The notes under the pieces: model-generated
The model's database searches: none
Told to the model about the DNA's origin: nothing
Seen by the model: the letters and a program-made list of their open reading frames with translations, nothing else
Part shown: piece by piece, positions 25,249-34,122 of the stretch
Layout: each line of letters begins with the position of its first letter
Position numbering within the stretch: the first letter of the stretch is position 1
Assembly (NCBI RefSeq): GCF_014198245.1
Contig: NZ_JACIHE010000036.1
Location: forward strand, 1-53,749
Direction of reading: 5' to 3'
DNA: 53,749 bases
From: Bradyrhizobium sp. cir1
GTDB lineage: Bacteria > Pseudomonadota > Alphaproteobacteria > Rhizobiales > Xanthobacteraceae
Program-made: the position numbers and the translations under genes

Positions 25249-25842
25249 GCAATGATTCCAATGCAGAGGGTTTTCACCGCCTTTCAGGGCCAGCGCCGTC
25301 TGGTGTCCGGGCCGGCTGGAGAGGTCGCGCTGGTCGTCAAGCGGGTGGCGCCACAGCCGGACGAGCCCATCGTCATCTTCGAGGACGCCACGGGCCGATC
25401 GATCGACTTCGATCTGCGCGGTGGAGATCGCGAGGTGCTGGCGCGCCTGGCGAAGCTTGTCCCGCCCCCGGTTGAGGAAACTCCACCATCGAGCGAGCCG
25501 CGCGGACGCGGCCGGCCGAAGCTTGGCGTGGTCGCGCGCGAGGTGACGCTGCTGCCCCGGCATTGGGAGTGGCTCAACGCCCAACCCGGCGGTGCCTCAG
25601 TCGCTTTGCGAAAACTTGTCGACGAAGCCCGGCGCGCCAGTGGCGACAAGGACCGCGAGCGGCAGGCGCGCGATGCGGCCTATCATTTCATGTCGACCAT
25701 GGCTGGCGACCTGCCGCAATTCGAGGAAGCCTCGCGCGCGCTGTTTGCCGATGACCGGCGACGCTTCACCGGACTGATCGCCGACTGGCCGGCCGACATC
25801 CGCGACCACATCGTCAAGCTCGCCTACAGCGACCGCGCTTAA
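25246..25842 (+). CDS. DUF2239 family protein
   Basis: 198 residues matching DUF2239: an N-terminal ubiquitin-like strand region (FTAFQGQRRLVSGP), the conserved GRGRPKLGVVAREVTLLPRHWEWL segment in the middle, and FADDRRRFTGLIADWPADIRDH near the end. The RGRGRPKLG stretch resembles an AT-hook-like basic motif, but no function is established. The leader is very short and lacks a clear ribosome binding site; ATG 25246 and ATG 25261 are both possible starts. It is followed 88 bases later by a MATE transporter on the same strand. Confidence 0.88.
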   Translation: MAMIPMQRVFTAFQGQRRLVSGPAGEVALVVKRVAPQPDEPIVIFEDATGRSIDFDLRGGDREVLARLAKLVPPPVEETPPSSEPRGRGRPKLGVVAREVTLLPRHWEWLNAQPGGASVALRKLVDEARRASGDKDRERQARDAAYHFMSTMAGDLPQFEEASRALFADDRRRFTGLIADWPADIRDHIVKLAYSDRA

Positions 25843-25930
25843 AGCGCAGCGCACTTCACAACCCCATCGACGGCCGAGCCGCGCGCTTCGCGCGGCATCG
25901 GCTTCGCACGCCCTGATGAAAGGCCAATCC

Positions 25931-27280
25931 ATGTCTGCTCCAAAACCGCTCTGGACCACGTTCCTCGGCTTCCTCGCACCGCTGATGCTGAGCAACGCGC
26001 TGCAATCGCTGTTCGGCACCGCCAGCAACGTCTATCTCGGCCAGATGATCGGCGTCGACGCGCTCGCCGCGGTGTCGGCGTTCTTCCCGGTGATGTTCTT
26101 CCTGTTCGCCTTCGTCATGGGCCTCAGCACCGGCGCCACCGTGCTGATCGGCCAGGCCTTCGGCGCCGGCGAGCACGGCAGGATCAGAAGCGTGGTGGGC
26201 ACGACGCTTGCTGTCGGCCTGCTGCTCTCGATTGCGATTGCACTCGTCGGCGGAGTTTTCAGCCGGCCATTGATGAGGCTACTTGCCACGCCCGCGAACA
26301 TTCTGGACGAGGCTAGTAGCTATGCGCGCATCGTGCTGCTGACGATGCCGCTCGGCTTCGTCTTCCTGCTGATGACGGCGATGATCCGCGGCGTTGGTGA
26401 CGCGCTCACGCCGCTGCTGGCGCTGGCACTATCGACGACGATCGGCCTGATCCTGACGCCGATGCTGATCCGCGGCACGTTCGGCTTGCCGGCCGTCGGC
26501 ATCACCAGTCCGGCATGGGCGGCGGCAATCGCCAATGCGCTGACGCTGATCGTACTGGCCATCTATCTGCTGCGGAAGAAGCATGCGCTCGCACCGGACG
26601 CTGCATTGCTGGGTCATCTGCGGCTCAATCGCGCCGTGCTCGGCAAAATTCTCGGCATCGGGCTGCCGAGCGCGATCGGCATGGTGGTGATGGCGATCGC
26701 CGAGCTGGTGCTGCTCGGCCTCGTCAACGGCTTCGGCTCGAACGCCACCGCGGCCTATGGCGCCGTCAACCAGGTGATGGGCTATACGCAGTTCACGGCG
26801 ATGTCGATTTCGATCGCGGTCTCGATCCTCGGCGCGCAGGCCGTCGGCGGCGGCGACAGAGCGCGGCTCGATGGCATCGTCCGCACCGGTCTTGCGTTCA
26901 ATCTCGTGTTGACCGGCGGACTGGTGGCGCTGATCTATCTCGCGCCGCGCGCCGTGCTCGGCATCTTCATCACCGATGGCGCCGTGCTCGATCTGGCAAA
27001 GTCACTGCTCCACATCGCCTTGTGGAGCTCGGTGCCGTTCGGTCTGGCCACCGTGTTTTCAGGCGCGATGCGTGCTGCCGGTGTCGCCTTCACGCCAATG
27101 CTGCTGTCGATCTTCGCCATTGTCGCGATCGAGCTGCCGGCTGCGATCATCCTCAGCCGTATCGTCGGCCTTGAGGGCGTGTGGGCCGCCTATCCCATCG
27201 TGTTCTGCGCCATGTTTCTTTTGCAGATGGGCTATTACCTCCTGGTGTGGCGCAGGCGCGCGATCCGGCGCCTGATCTGA
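25931..27280 (+). CDS. MATE family efflux transporter
   Basis: A 449-residue, 12-helix inner-membrane antiporter of the MATE (NorM/DinF) family, exporting cationic or aromatic compounds in exchange for Na+ or H+. The two MatE halves begin with FLAPLMLSNALQSLFGTASNVYLGQ and GLPSAIGMVVMAIAELVLLGLVNGFG. ATG 25931 has AAAGG seven bases upstream; an in-frame ATG at 25916 would add five residues. It may be part of the DUF2239 transcript, as both run the same way. Confidence 0.94.
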   Translation: MSAPKPLWTTFLGFLAPLMLSNALQSLFGTASNVYLGQMIGVDALAAVSAFFPVMFFLFAFVMGLSTGATVLIGQAFGAGEHGRIRSVVGTTLAVGLLLSIAIALVGGVFSRPLMRLLATPANILDEASSYARIVLLTMPLGFVFLLMTAMIRGVGDALTPLLALALSTTIGLILTPMLIRGTFGLPAVGITSPAWAAAIANALTLIVLAIYLLRKKHALAPDAALLGHLRLNRAVLGKILGIGLPSAIGMVVMAIAELVLLGLVNGFGSNATAAYGAVNQVMGYTQFTAMSISIAVSILGAQAVGGGDRARLDGIVRTGLAFNLVLTGGLVALIYLAPRAVLGIFITDGAVLDLAKSLLHIALWSSVPFGLATVFSGAMRAAGVAFTPMLLSIFAIVAIELPAAIILSRIVGLEGVWAAYPIVFCAMFLLQMGYYLLVWRRRAIRRLI

Positions 27281-27370
27281 TCATCAAAGTATTATGACCG
27301 TCATTAAACGGTGGACCGGTGGCGCGTCCTGCGCCACAATGCCAGAAAAGCGCCTCCAGGGAGAACGAAC

Positions 27371-27979
27371 TTGCCCCGCACAGCCCCGCAATTCCTGTTC
27401 GATTTCGGCAGCCCGAACGCCTATCTCAGCCATCTGGCGATCCCGGCAATCGAACAGCGGATCGGCGTCAAATTCGAATACGTGCCGATCCTGCTCGGCG
27501 GCATCTTCAAGTCGACCAACAACAAGTCGCCGGCCGAGACGCTCGCCGGCATCAAGAACAAGCGCGAATTCCAGCAGATCGAGACCGAGCGCTTCATCAA
27601 GCGCTTCAAGGTCCAGCCCTATGTCTGGAATCCGCACTTTCCCGTCAACACGCTCAACCTGATGCGCGCGGCGATCGCGGCGCAGCTCGAAGGCGTGTTC
27701 GAGACATATGTCGAGGCCGCCTTCCACCACATGTGGCGCGAGCCGAAGAAGATGGACGACCCTGAAGTTGCGGCAAAGGCGTTGGCGTCCTCCGGACTCG
27801 ACGCCCAAAAGCTGTTCGCCCGCGCGCAGGAACCGGAGGTGAAGGCCAGGTTGATCAAGAACACCGAGGAGGCGGTCGCCCGCGGCGCCTTCGGCTCGCC
27901 GACATTCTTCGTCGGCAACGAGATGTTCTTCGGCAAGGAGCAGCTGCGCGAGGTCGAGGAGATGGTGTCGGGGACGTGA
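27371..27979 (+). CDS. 2-hydroxychromene-2-carboxylate isomerase / kappa-GST family (DsbA-like)
   Basis: About 202 residues with a DsbA-type thioredoxin fold interrupted by a helical insertion. FLFDFGSPNAYLSHLAIP at the N-terminus carries the Ser in place of the DsbA CXXC, as in the isomerase of naphthalene catabolism and in kappa-class GSTs. GAFGSPTFFVGNEMFFGKEQL closes the fold. The substrate is unknown. A TTG at 27371 preceded by GGGAG at about seven bases gives the family-like start; no suitable ATG lies nearby. Confidence 0.88.
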   Translation: MPRTAPQFLFDFGSPNAYLSHLAIPAIEQRIGVKFEYVPILLGGIFKSTNNKSPAETLAGIKNKREFQQIETERFIKRFKVQPYVWNPHFPVNTLNLMRAAIAAQLEGVFETYVEAAFHHMWREPKKMDDPEVAAKALASSGLDAQKLFARAQEPEVKARLIKNTEEAVARGAFGSPTFFVGNEMFFGKEQLREVEEMVSGT

Positions 27980-28072
27980 TTTTCGTATGGTGGACAAACC
28001 GGGCAATCATTTCCGGTGTCGTGCTGGCGAAAGCCGGGACGACGGCAAAGAAGAAACAGCAAGGATAATCCC

Positions 28073-28996
28073 ATGCGTATCCTCGTGGTCGGCGCCGGCG
28101 CCATCGGCGGCTATTTTGGTGGCAGGCTGTTGCAGGCCGGCCGCGACGTCACCTTCCTGGTCCGGCCGCGCCGCGCCAGCGAGCTCGCCAGCGCCGGCCT
28201 CGTCATCAAGAGCCCGAATGGCGACGTGACCTTGAAAAATCCGCCGACCGTGCAGGCCGACGCGCTCAAGGACAAGTTCGACGTCGTGCTGCTCAGCTGC
28301 AAGGCGTTCGACCTCGAGGACGCCATCAAGTCATTCGCGCCCGCGGTCGGGTCGAATACGGCGATCATCCCCATGCTCAACGGCATGAAACATCTCGACA
28401 TCCTCGATGCCAAATTCGGCAAGGAGCGGGTGCTCGGCGGGCTCTGCGCCATCGCCGCGACCCTGAACGAGAAGCGCGAGGTGGTGCAGCTCCAGCCGAT
28501 GCAGTCGCTGAGTTACGGCGAGCGCGACGGCAAGCTGTCGGACCGCGTCAAGGCAATCGACGAGGCCTTCAAGAACGGCATCAATGGCGCCACCGCCAGC
28601 CAGAACATCATGCAGGACATGTGGGAGAAGTGGGTGTTCCTCTCCTCGCTCGCGGCAAGCACCAGCCTGATGCGCACCTCCGTCGGCAACATCCTCGCCG
28701 CTCCCGGCGGCCGCGACTTCCTGCTCGGCATGCTCGATGAGACCAGCGCCATCGCCACGGCGTCCGGCTATCCGCCGGGCGGCCCGTTCTTCGAACGCGT
28801 CAAAGGCAATCTCACTACCGAAGGCTCGCCGATGACCGCGTCGATGTTCCGCGACATCAAGGCGGGCCTGCCGGTCGAGGCCGATCACGTCGTCGGCGAT
28901 CTCATCGCGCGCGCTGATGCCGCCAAGGTGCCGGTGCCGAAGCTGCGCATCGCGTACACGCATCTGAAGGCGTATGAGAAGCAGCGGGCGGGGTAA
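28073..28996 (+). CDS. Ketopantoate reductase-like (PanE/ApbA family) protein
   Basis: 307 residues. The NADPH-binding GAGAIGGYFGGRLLQAG opens the protein and the C-terminal ApbA domain includes the catalytic-type lysine region (MWEKWVFLSSLAASTSLMR) and MTASMFRDIKAGLPVEADHVVGDL. PanE makes pantoate for coenzyme A, but this family has many paralogues acting on other 2-oxo acids, so the pathway is uncertain. ATG 28073 has AAGGA seven bases upstream. Confidence 0.87.
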   Translation: MRILVVGAGAIGGYFGGRLLQAGRDVTFLVRPRRASELASAGLVIKSPNGDVTLKNPPTVQADALKDKFDVVLLSCKAFDLEDAIKSFAPAVGSNTAIIPMLNGMKHLDILDAKFGKERVLGGLCAIAATLNEKREVVQLQPMQSLSYGERDGKLSDRVKAIDEAFKNGINGATASQNIMQDMWEKWVFLSSLAASTSLMRTSVGNILAAPGGRDFLLGMLDETSAIATASGYPPGGPFFERVKGNLTTEGSPMTASMFRDIKAGLPVEADHVVGDLIARADAAKVPVPKLRIAYTHLKAYEKQRAG

Positions 28997-29017
28997 GTAG
29001 CAACCCCGCACTCCGCT

Positions 29018-29206
29018 GTCGTCCCCGGACAAGCGCAGCTCCCGACAACGCGTAGCGTTGTCCGGAGCCGAGCGCCGATCCGGGACCCATAGCCACAGGG
29101 AAGTGGTTATGACGCGAGCTGGTAACTCCGAGTCTTCGCCAAACTTGATTCTGTGGCTATGGGTCCCGGATCTGCGCGCGCTTTGGGCGCGCTTGTCCGG
29201 GACGAC
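29018..29206. repeat. Large intergenic inverted repeat, family D (copy 2)
   Basis: About 190 bases bounded by gtcgtccccgg and gtccgggacgac, with inner cgggacccatagccacag paired against ctgtggctatgggtcccg. The centre (29114–29139) is the reverse complement of the centre of the 19526–19686 element with a single mismatch. It lies between the convergent PanE-like and cytochrome c genes. Confidence 0.82.
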
Positions 29207-29232
29207 GAGGAGTCGCGCGGCTACATCTTCCG

Positions 29233-29826
29233 CTATTTCAAATGGGCCAGATAGTGCGAGACCGCGGTGATTTCCTCATCGCTCATGTGATAGGCGACAT
29301 CGGCCATCGCGGCGACGCCGCCGCCGACGCGCGCGCCGGCCTTGTAGTCATGCAGCGCCTTGATGAGGTATTCCTCGCGCTGGCCCGCGAGGCGCGCCAC
29401 CGCCTTGGTGCCGGCAAAGCTGTCGGTGTGGCATGAAGCACAGCGACGGCCGACCGCGGCCTCCGCGCCTTTCTTCGAGAGATCCGGGTCCTTGTCCTCC
29501 GCTCCCTTCGGCGGCGTCATCTGCGAAAAATAGGCGCCGAAATTGCGGATGTCCTCGTTGGTGATCTCTTCCACGATCGGCTGCATCTGATCGTTCTTGC
29601 GCGAGCCGGCGCGGAAGAACACGAGCTGCCACTGGATGAATTGATCAGGCTGGCCGGCGAGCGAGGGAATGTTCTCGGTCTGAGAAATGCCGTTCTCGCC
29701 GTGACAGCCGGCGCAGACGGATGCCTTGTCCTTGATCGCGGCATTGTCGGCGGCGCCGACTGGAAGGACGCCGAGCGTCAGGAGCGCAATCGCGCTGATT
29801 GCGTGCGAGGTGAACTGCCGGCACAT
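29233..29826 (-). CDS. Dihaem cytochrome c (c4-like), exported
   Basis: About 197 residues with a signal peptide (SAIALLTLGVLPVGAADN) and two haem-binding motifs, CAGCHGENG and CASCHTDS, each in a cytochrome c domain; conserved Met ligand candidates lie in DQMQPI and AAMADVAYHM. A periplasmic electron carrier. It lies downstream of the PQQ-type sugar dehydrogenase on the same strand and could accept its electrons, though a terminator-like hairpin and a repeat separate them. ATG 29826 is chosen as it directly precedes the signal peptide; an upstream start would add 16 residues. Confidence 0.9.
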   Translation of the reverse strand: MCRQFTSHAISAIALLTLGVLPVGAADNAAIKDKASVCAGCHGENGISQTENIPSLAGQPDQFIQWQLVFFRAGSRKNDQMQPIVEEITNEDIRNFGAYFSQMTPPKGAEDKDPDLSKKGAEAAVGRRCASCHTDSFAGTKAVARLAGQREEYLIKALHDYKAGARVGGGVAAMADVAYHMSDEEITAVSHYLAHLK

Positions 29827-29848
29827 GATGGGAATTCCGATCTCGAGT

Positions 29849-29972
29849 TCGTCATTCGGGGGCGTGCAAAGCACGAACTATGATGCGCAATAGCGCATCT
29901 GAGAATCCATAACCCCCGTTCGTGGGTATGGGTTCCGGACTTGCGCGCAAGTGGCGCGCAATCCGGAACGAC
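29849..29972. repeat. Intergenic inverted repeat, divergent relative of family D
   Basis: Bounded by cgtcattcggggg and ccggaacgacgg. It contains gatgcgcaatagcgcatc and ttgcgcgcaagtggcgcgcaa hairpins and a tatgggttccgg segment akin to family D. It lies upstream of the cytochrome c gene. Confidence 0.6.
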
Positions 29973-29985
29973 GGCGTGGGGCGCT

Positions 29986-30025
29986 AAAATGAATGAGGCT
30001 GCGACCATCGCGCGGTCGCAGCCTC
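29986..30025 (-). terminator. Probable intrinsic terminator after the sugar dehydrogenase
   Basis: Perfect 12-base stem GAGGCTGCGACC / GGTCGCAGCCTC (29995–30025) with a 7-base loop. On the minus strand the stem is followed by ATTCATTTTAG, a weak T-rich tract. It begins 14 bases after the end of the dehydrogenase gene. Confidence 0.72.
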
Positions 30026-30039
30026 TTATCGTTCGCGCG

Positions 30040-31314
30040 CTACTTCTTGCTGTAGCTGATGCGATAGATCGCGCCGGCCCAGTCGTCGGCAACGAGGATC
30101 GAGCCGTCCTTGGCGAGGATGATATCGGCGGGACGACCGAGATAGCCCTGGTCACCCTCGAGCCAGCCGGAGGCGAACACCTCTTCCTTCGGGTTCTTGC
30201 CGTCGGGCCCGACGATCACGCGCACGATGCGCGCGCCCTGATATTTGTGCCTGTTCCACGAGCCGTGCTCGGCGATCAGGATGCTGTTCTTGTACTCCGG
30301 CGGGAATTGATCGCCGGTATAGAACTTCATGCCGAGCGGAGCGACATGCGCGCCGAGCTTCACCACCGGCGGCGTGAACTCCGAGCACTTGTGACCCATC
30401 GCGAACTTGTCATCGGGCAGGTCGCCCTGGTGGCAATAGGGATAGCCGAAGTGCTCGCCCATCCTCGAGATCATGTTGAGCTTGTCGCTGGGCTTGTCGT
30501 CGCTGACCCAGTCGCGCGCGTTCTCGGTGAACCAGAGTTTTCCGGTGCGCGGATCGACGTCGCCGCCGACCGAGTTGCGGACGCCGAGCGCGTAGATTTC
30601 CGCGTTGCCGGTCTTGGGATCGACGCGGCGGATCTGCGACACGCTGGTCGGGGGAATGCCGACGTTGAAGGGCGGACCGAACGGCAGATAGAACCAGCCT
30701 TCCTTGTCGACCGCGATGTACTTCCAGCCATGCGCGGCATAGGACGGCATGTCGTCATAGACGACCTTGCCGTCACCGAGCTTGTCGAGATTGGCCTCGG
30801 CGTTGTCGTAGCGGATCAGCTTGTCGACCGCGATGACGTAGAGCGCGCCGTCCTTGAAGGCGAGACCGGTGGGCATGTTCAGCCCCTTGAGGATGGTCTT
30901 GACCTCCTTCTTTCCGTTGTTGTCCTTGATGGCATAGACGTTGCCGAGGCCGAACGAGCCGACGAACAGCGTGCCCTTGTCACCCCAGGCCATCTGCCGC
31001 GCGGCGAGAACGCCGGGCGCATAGACCTCGATCTTGAAGCCTGCCGGCAGCTTGATCTTCTTCATCATCGCCGCGAGCTCGGCTTCCGACGCGCCGGTCG
31101 GCGGACCCGAGGGTGGCGCGAGGCCCTTCTGCGCCTCGGTCTCGTCGCCCAGGAACCAGTCATCTGGCGGATGGGTCCAGAATTCCTTGGTGCCGGATTC
31201 GTATTTCTTCAGTCCCCGGTTTTTGTCCTGCTGCTGCGCATTGACAACGCTGGTCCCGGCAAGAAGGGCAACCGCTGCAAGCGCCAACACGGATCGATGG
31301 AACATCGATGTCAT
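30040..31314 (-). CDS. PQQ-type (sorbosone/glucose dehydrogenase-like) sugar dehydrogenase
   Basis: 424 residues with a signal peptide (SVLALAAVALLAGTSVVNA) and a six-bladed beta-propeller of the soluble glucose/sorbosone dehydrogenase family. Typical segments are LPAGFKIEVYAPG at the start of the domain, GLNMPTGLAFKDGALYVI, ALGVRNSVGGDVDPRTGKLWFTENARD, and AEHGSWNRHKYQGARIVRV. It should be periplasmic and calcium/PQQ dependent; substrate unknown, and some members use other redox cofactors. ATG 31314 is preceded by AGGGGAG. Its leader region contains a perfect palindrome. Confidence 0.87.
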   Translation of the reverse strand: MTSMFHRSVLALAAVALLAGTSVVNAQQQDKNRGLKKYESGTKEFWTHPPDDWFLGDETEAQKGLAPPSGPPTGASEAELAAMMKKIKLPAGFKIEVYAPGVLAARQMAWGDKGTLFVGSFGLGNVYAIKDNNGKKEVKTILKGLNMPTGLAFKDGALYVIAVDKLIRYDNAEANLDKLGDGKVVYDDMPSYAAHGWKYIAVDKEGWFYLPFGPPFNVGIPPTSVSQIRRVDPKTGNAEIYALGVRNSVGGDVDPRTGKLWFTENARDWVSDDKPSDKLNMISRMGEHFGYPYCHQGDLPDDKFAMGHKCSEFTPPVVKLGAHVAPLGMKFYTGDQFPPEYKNSILIAEHGSWNRHKYQGARIVRVIVGPDGKNPKEEVFASGWLEGDQGYLGRPADIILAKDGSILVADDWAGAIYRISYSKK

Positions 31315-31395
31315 CGCGTCACTCCCCTAAGGCAGCCGTCAGGGCTGCACATTCTTGTTTTGCTTGTTTTGCTGTTTGAGTAGGCGAAGTTTGTA

Positions 31396-31414
31396 GTCTG
31401 TCAGGACGACAGAC
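31396..31414. promoter_or_regulatory. Operator-like palindrome upstream of the sugar dehydrogenase
   Basis: GTCTGTC-N5-GACAGAC is a perfect 19-base inverted repeat 82 bases before the dehydrogenase start. The 386-base gap 31315–31700 contains no convincing gene; besides this site it holds a GCAGCC/GGCTGC hairpin at 31332–31348, an ACCT-AAAA-AGGT element next to the palindrome, and repeats of gcaaaacaa on the minus strand. The regulator is unknown. Confidence 0.5.
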
Positions 31415-31700
31415 CTAAAAAGGTTAGCACATCTGCGAGCGCTGAGAAGCGCATGGCGTGTGCTGCGATCGCACTCAATAAAAGTTGAGACGGTTTGCTC
31501 CGCCCGCAAGCGCGGCAACGGCAACGATCTCGCTGCATCGCGGAATCGGGATAACGCCCAGCTCAATTTGCAGGCAGCGGGAAGGGGCCACATCAAAATG
31601 CGAAAACAACCCCATGCACAGTAGAACGACCAAGGCCAACTTGCGCGCGGTGACAGCGCGCAGGCGATTGACACGTCGAGCAAAACTGCAAAAGCGGTGA

Positions 31701-32687
31701 TCAGGAGACGATGGGGTAAGGCCCTTCGTCGAAAACCGCCTCGTGATAGCCCTTCGACCCGACCTCGCGCGCAAGCGCGCTGCGGAAATCCTGACCCACA
31801 CGGAGGCGCTGCAGCACGTGCGCGAAGTCGAATTCGGGCCGCCAGCCCAGCTCGCGCCGGGCGCGCGCGTTGACATAGACGCGGTCGATCTGCGGAAACA
31901 GGCGCCAGCCGCGCGCCGCGTAGAGCTGCGCACAATCCGGATAGAGCGCGCGCACGACGCTCGCTGCGTCATCCGCCAGCGCCGCGAGATGATGCGACTC
32001 GAACGGGCTCGTGGCCGAAACGATATAGCGGGCAAAGCCGATCTTTGGCGCGCGCTCGACGGCGAGCAGATGGGCGCTCATCGCGTCCGCTATATCGAGC
32101 CGGCGATAGAGCAGCTCGTTGGCCTGCGCATTGTCCAGCGGATAGGCTGATCGCATCGCCGGGTCGTCATCGTCCTCGGGGAAGAAGCGCGAGGTCCGCA
32201 AGACCACGACCGGCAGGCCGCGCTCGCGAAAGAACAGCTCGCACAAATTCTCCGCCGTCAGCTTGGTCGTGCCATAGATGTTTTTCGGCACCGGCGGCAG
32301 CTCCTCGGTAACCCACACCGCCGCCTGTCCCGCCTCCGGCCGCAGCTGCGAGCCGAACGCGCTGGTGGTGCTGGTGAAGACGAAGCTCTTCACCCCGGCG
32401 GCCGCGGCCGCCTCGAGCAGATTGAGCGTGCCGGTGACGTTGGTGTCGACGAAGTCCTGCTTGCCGTGAGTCGCCACATGCGGCTTGTGCAGCGTCGCGG
32501 TGTGGATCACGGCGGAGACGCCGTCCATCTGGCGTCGGACGAATGCGGGATCGACGATCGAGCCGACGGCATCGCTGAAGGGCGAGGGCTTCAGATCGAT
32601 CCCGCGGGCAGGCAGCCCCCGCCCTTGAAGGGTCCGGAGGATAGCTTCTCCGAGGTGGCCGGCGCTGCCGGTGACCAGAATTGTCAT
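31701..32687 (-). CDS. NAD-dependent epimerase/dehydratase family protein
   Basis: 328 residues, an extended short-chain dehydrogenase. TILVTGSAGHLGEAILRTL is the NAD-binding glycine motif, FVFTSTTSAFG supplies the active-site Ser/Thr region and NIYGTTKLTAENL the YxxxK-type pair (Tyr and Lys both present). VVVLRTSRFFPEDDDD follows. It probably acts on a nucleotide sugar or similar substrate. ATG 32687 directly precedes the glycine motif. It runs the same way as the sugar dehydrogenase but is 386 bases away. Confidence 0.9.
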   Translation of the reverse strand: MTILVTGSAGHLGEAILRTLQGRGLPARGIDLKPSPFSDAVGSIVDPAFVRRQMDGVSAVIHTATLHKPHVATHGKQDFVDTNVTGTLNLLEAAAAAGVKSFVFTSTTSAFGSQLRPEAGQAAVWVTEELPPVPKNIYGTTKLTAENLCELFFRERGLPVVVLRTSRFFPEDDDDPAMRSAYPLDNAQANELLYRRLDIADAMSAHLLAVERAPKIGFARYIVSATSPFESHHLAALADDAASVVRALYPDCAQLYAARGWRLFPQIDRVYVNARARRELGWRPEFDFAHVLQRLRVGQDFRSALAREVGSKGYHEAVFDEGPYPIVS

Positions 32688-32763
32688 TGCAAACCCAATA
32701 CAGCCGCCAGCGGCGTGGAAGACCACGGCCTGGTCCGGTTTGGCTGGATGCTCTGGGAAAAAT

Positions 32764-32838
<75 letters not shown>

Positions 32839-33111
32839 ATCCTGTGTCGGTCGCGTGACGCGCCGGCAACGGCTGTCGTATGCCAAAAGCGGAAGGGGAA
32901 TGCAACAGCTACCGGCAGCTTAGATTCGCAATCCGGACCCCTAAATAGACCCGGAAAGCGGCCAAATCGACCGAAAACAGCCCGGAACCGGCGAATCGGC
33001 CCCGACGGATTGAAATTCGGCCCATTCGGCCCAATTTAGGAGCCGACAGCGAAGCATATGCATTGGCGACGTGCTAAAGAGCCGCCATTCCAGACATGAC
33101 GAGGGGATCCC

Positions 33112-34035
33112 GTGACGATCATCGACCAGGGTAACGGAGCCGCAAACCCGGCTGCGGCCGATCTGATCAAGGACACCACCACCCAGACCTTCGTGAAGGA
33201 CGTCATCGAGGAATCGAAGCGCCAGCCGGTGCTGATCGACTTCTGGGCGGAGTGGTGCGGCCCCTGCAAGCAGCTCACGCCCGTGCTGGAAAAGGCGGTC
33301 AAGGCGGCCAAGGGCAAGGTCAAGCTGGTCAAGATGAACATCGACCAGCACCCGGCCATTCCGGGCCAGATGGGCATCCAGTCGATCCCGGCCGTGATCG
33401 CCTTCGTCAACGGCCAGCCGGCCGACGGCTTCATGGGCGCGGTGCCCGAGAGCCAGCTCAACGCCTTCATCGAAAAGCTGACCAAGGGCGTCACCGCCCC
33501 GGGCGAGGTCAATGTCGCCGAGATCGTGCAAGAAGCCGACGGCGTGCTCGCCGAGGGTGATGCCGCGGCGGCCGCGCAGATCTACGCCGAGGCGCTGCAG
33601 CATGATTCCACCAACATCGCGGCCCTGGCCGGCCTTGCGAAATGCTACGCCGTCTCCGGCGCGATGGAGCAGGCCAAGCAGACGCTGGCCATGGTGCCGG
33701 AATCCAAGCGCAACGATCCCGCGGTGAAGGCCGTGCAGACCGCGATCGACCTCGCCGAGCAGGCGGAGCAGCTCGGGCCGGTGGCCGAGCTGGAACAGAA
33801 AGTTGCCGCAAACCCGCTCGATCATCACGCCCGGTTCGACCTTGCGACCGCGCTCAACGCGCAAGGCAACCGCGCCGCCGCCACCGACCAGCTGCTCGAG
33901 ATCATCAAGCGCGACCGCAAGTGGAACGACGACGGCGCCCGCAAGCAGCTCGTGCAGTTCTTCGAGGCCTGGGGCGGCACGGATGATGCAACGGTCGAGG
34001 GACGAAAGCGCTTGTCGACGATTCTGTTTTCGTAG
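33112..34035 (+). CDS. Thioredoxin-TPR protein (CnoX/YbbN family)
   Basis: 307 residues: a thioredoxin domain with the redox-active WCGPC at residues 48–52, followed by a C-terminal TPR-like region (ADGVLAEGDAAAAAQIYAEAL, NIAALAGLAKCYAVSGAMEQA). E. coli CnoX lacks the CGPC pair and is a chlorine-activated holdase; alphaproteobacterial members such as the Caulobacter one retain WCGPC and are constitutive holdases with reductase activity. Cytoplasmic. GTG start at 33112 with GAGGGG a few bases upstream. A repeat separates it from the downstream Lon-domain gene. Confidence 0.93.
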   Translation: MTIIDQGNGAANPAAADLIKDTTTQTFVKDVIEESKRQPVLIDFWAEWCGPCKQLTPVLEKAVKAAKGKVKLVKMNIDQHPAIPGQMGIQSIPAVIAFVNGQPADGFMGAVPESQLNAFIEKLTKGVTAPGEVNVAEIVQEADGVLAEGDAAAAAQIYAEALQHDSTNIAALAGLAKCYAVSGAMEQAKQTLAMVPESKRNDPAVKAVQTAIDLAEQAEQLGPVAELEQKVAANPLDHHARFDLATALNAQGNRAAATDQLLEIIKRDRKWNDDGARKQLVQFFEAWGGTDDATVEGRKRLSTILFS

Positions 34036-34040
34036 GGCGC

Positions 34041-34103
34041 GGTTGTTGTTGGAGCATGATCTTGTCGGAAAACCGCTGCACACTTTTCCGGATCATGCTC
34101 TAG
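34041..34103. repeat. Dispersed palindromic repeat, family A (half copy)
   Basis: Only the second hairpin of family A is present: ggttgttgttggagcatgatc through ccggatcatgctctag. The aaagcgc/gcgcttt stem seen in the copies at 8268 and 37491 is missing. It lies between the thioredoxin and Lon-domain genes. Confidence 0.82.
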
Positions 34104-34122
34104 CCAAGTCAGCGGGGACAAG

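Noticed and set aside
27371..28996. A catabolic cluster for aromatics or pantothenate synthesis
   Set aside because: The isomerase-like and PanE-like genes are members of broad families, are 93 bases apart and lack the other genes of either pathway.
31339..31935. Open frames in the gap upstream of the sugar dehydrogenase
   Set aside because: They overlap the epimerase gene out of frame or lack a start site and motif; the gap looks regulatory.
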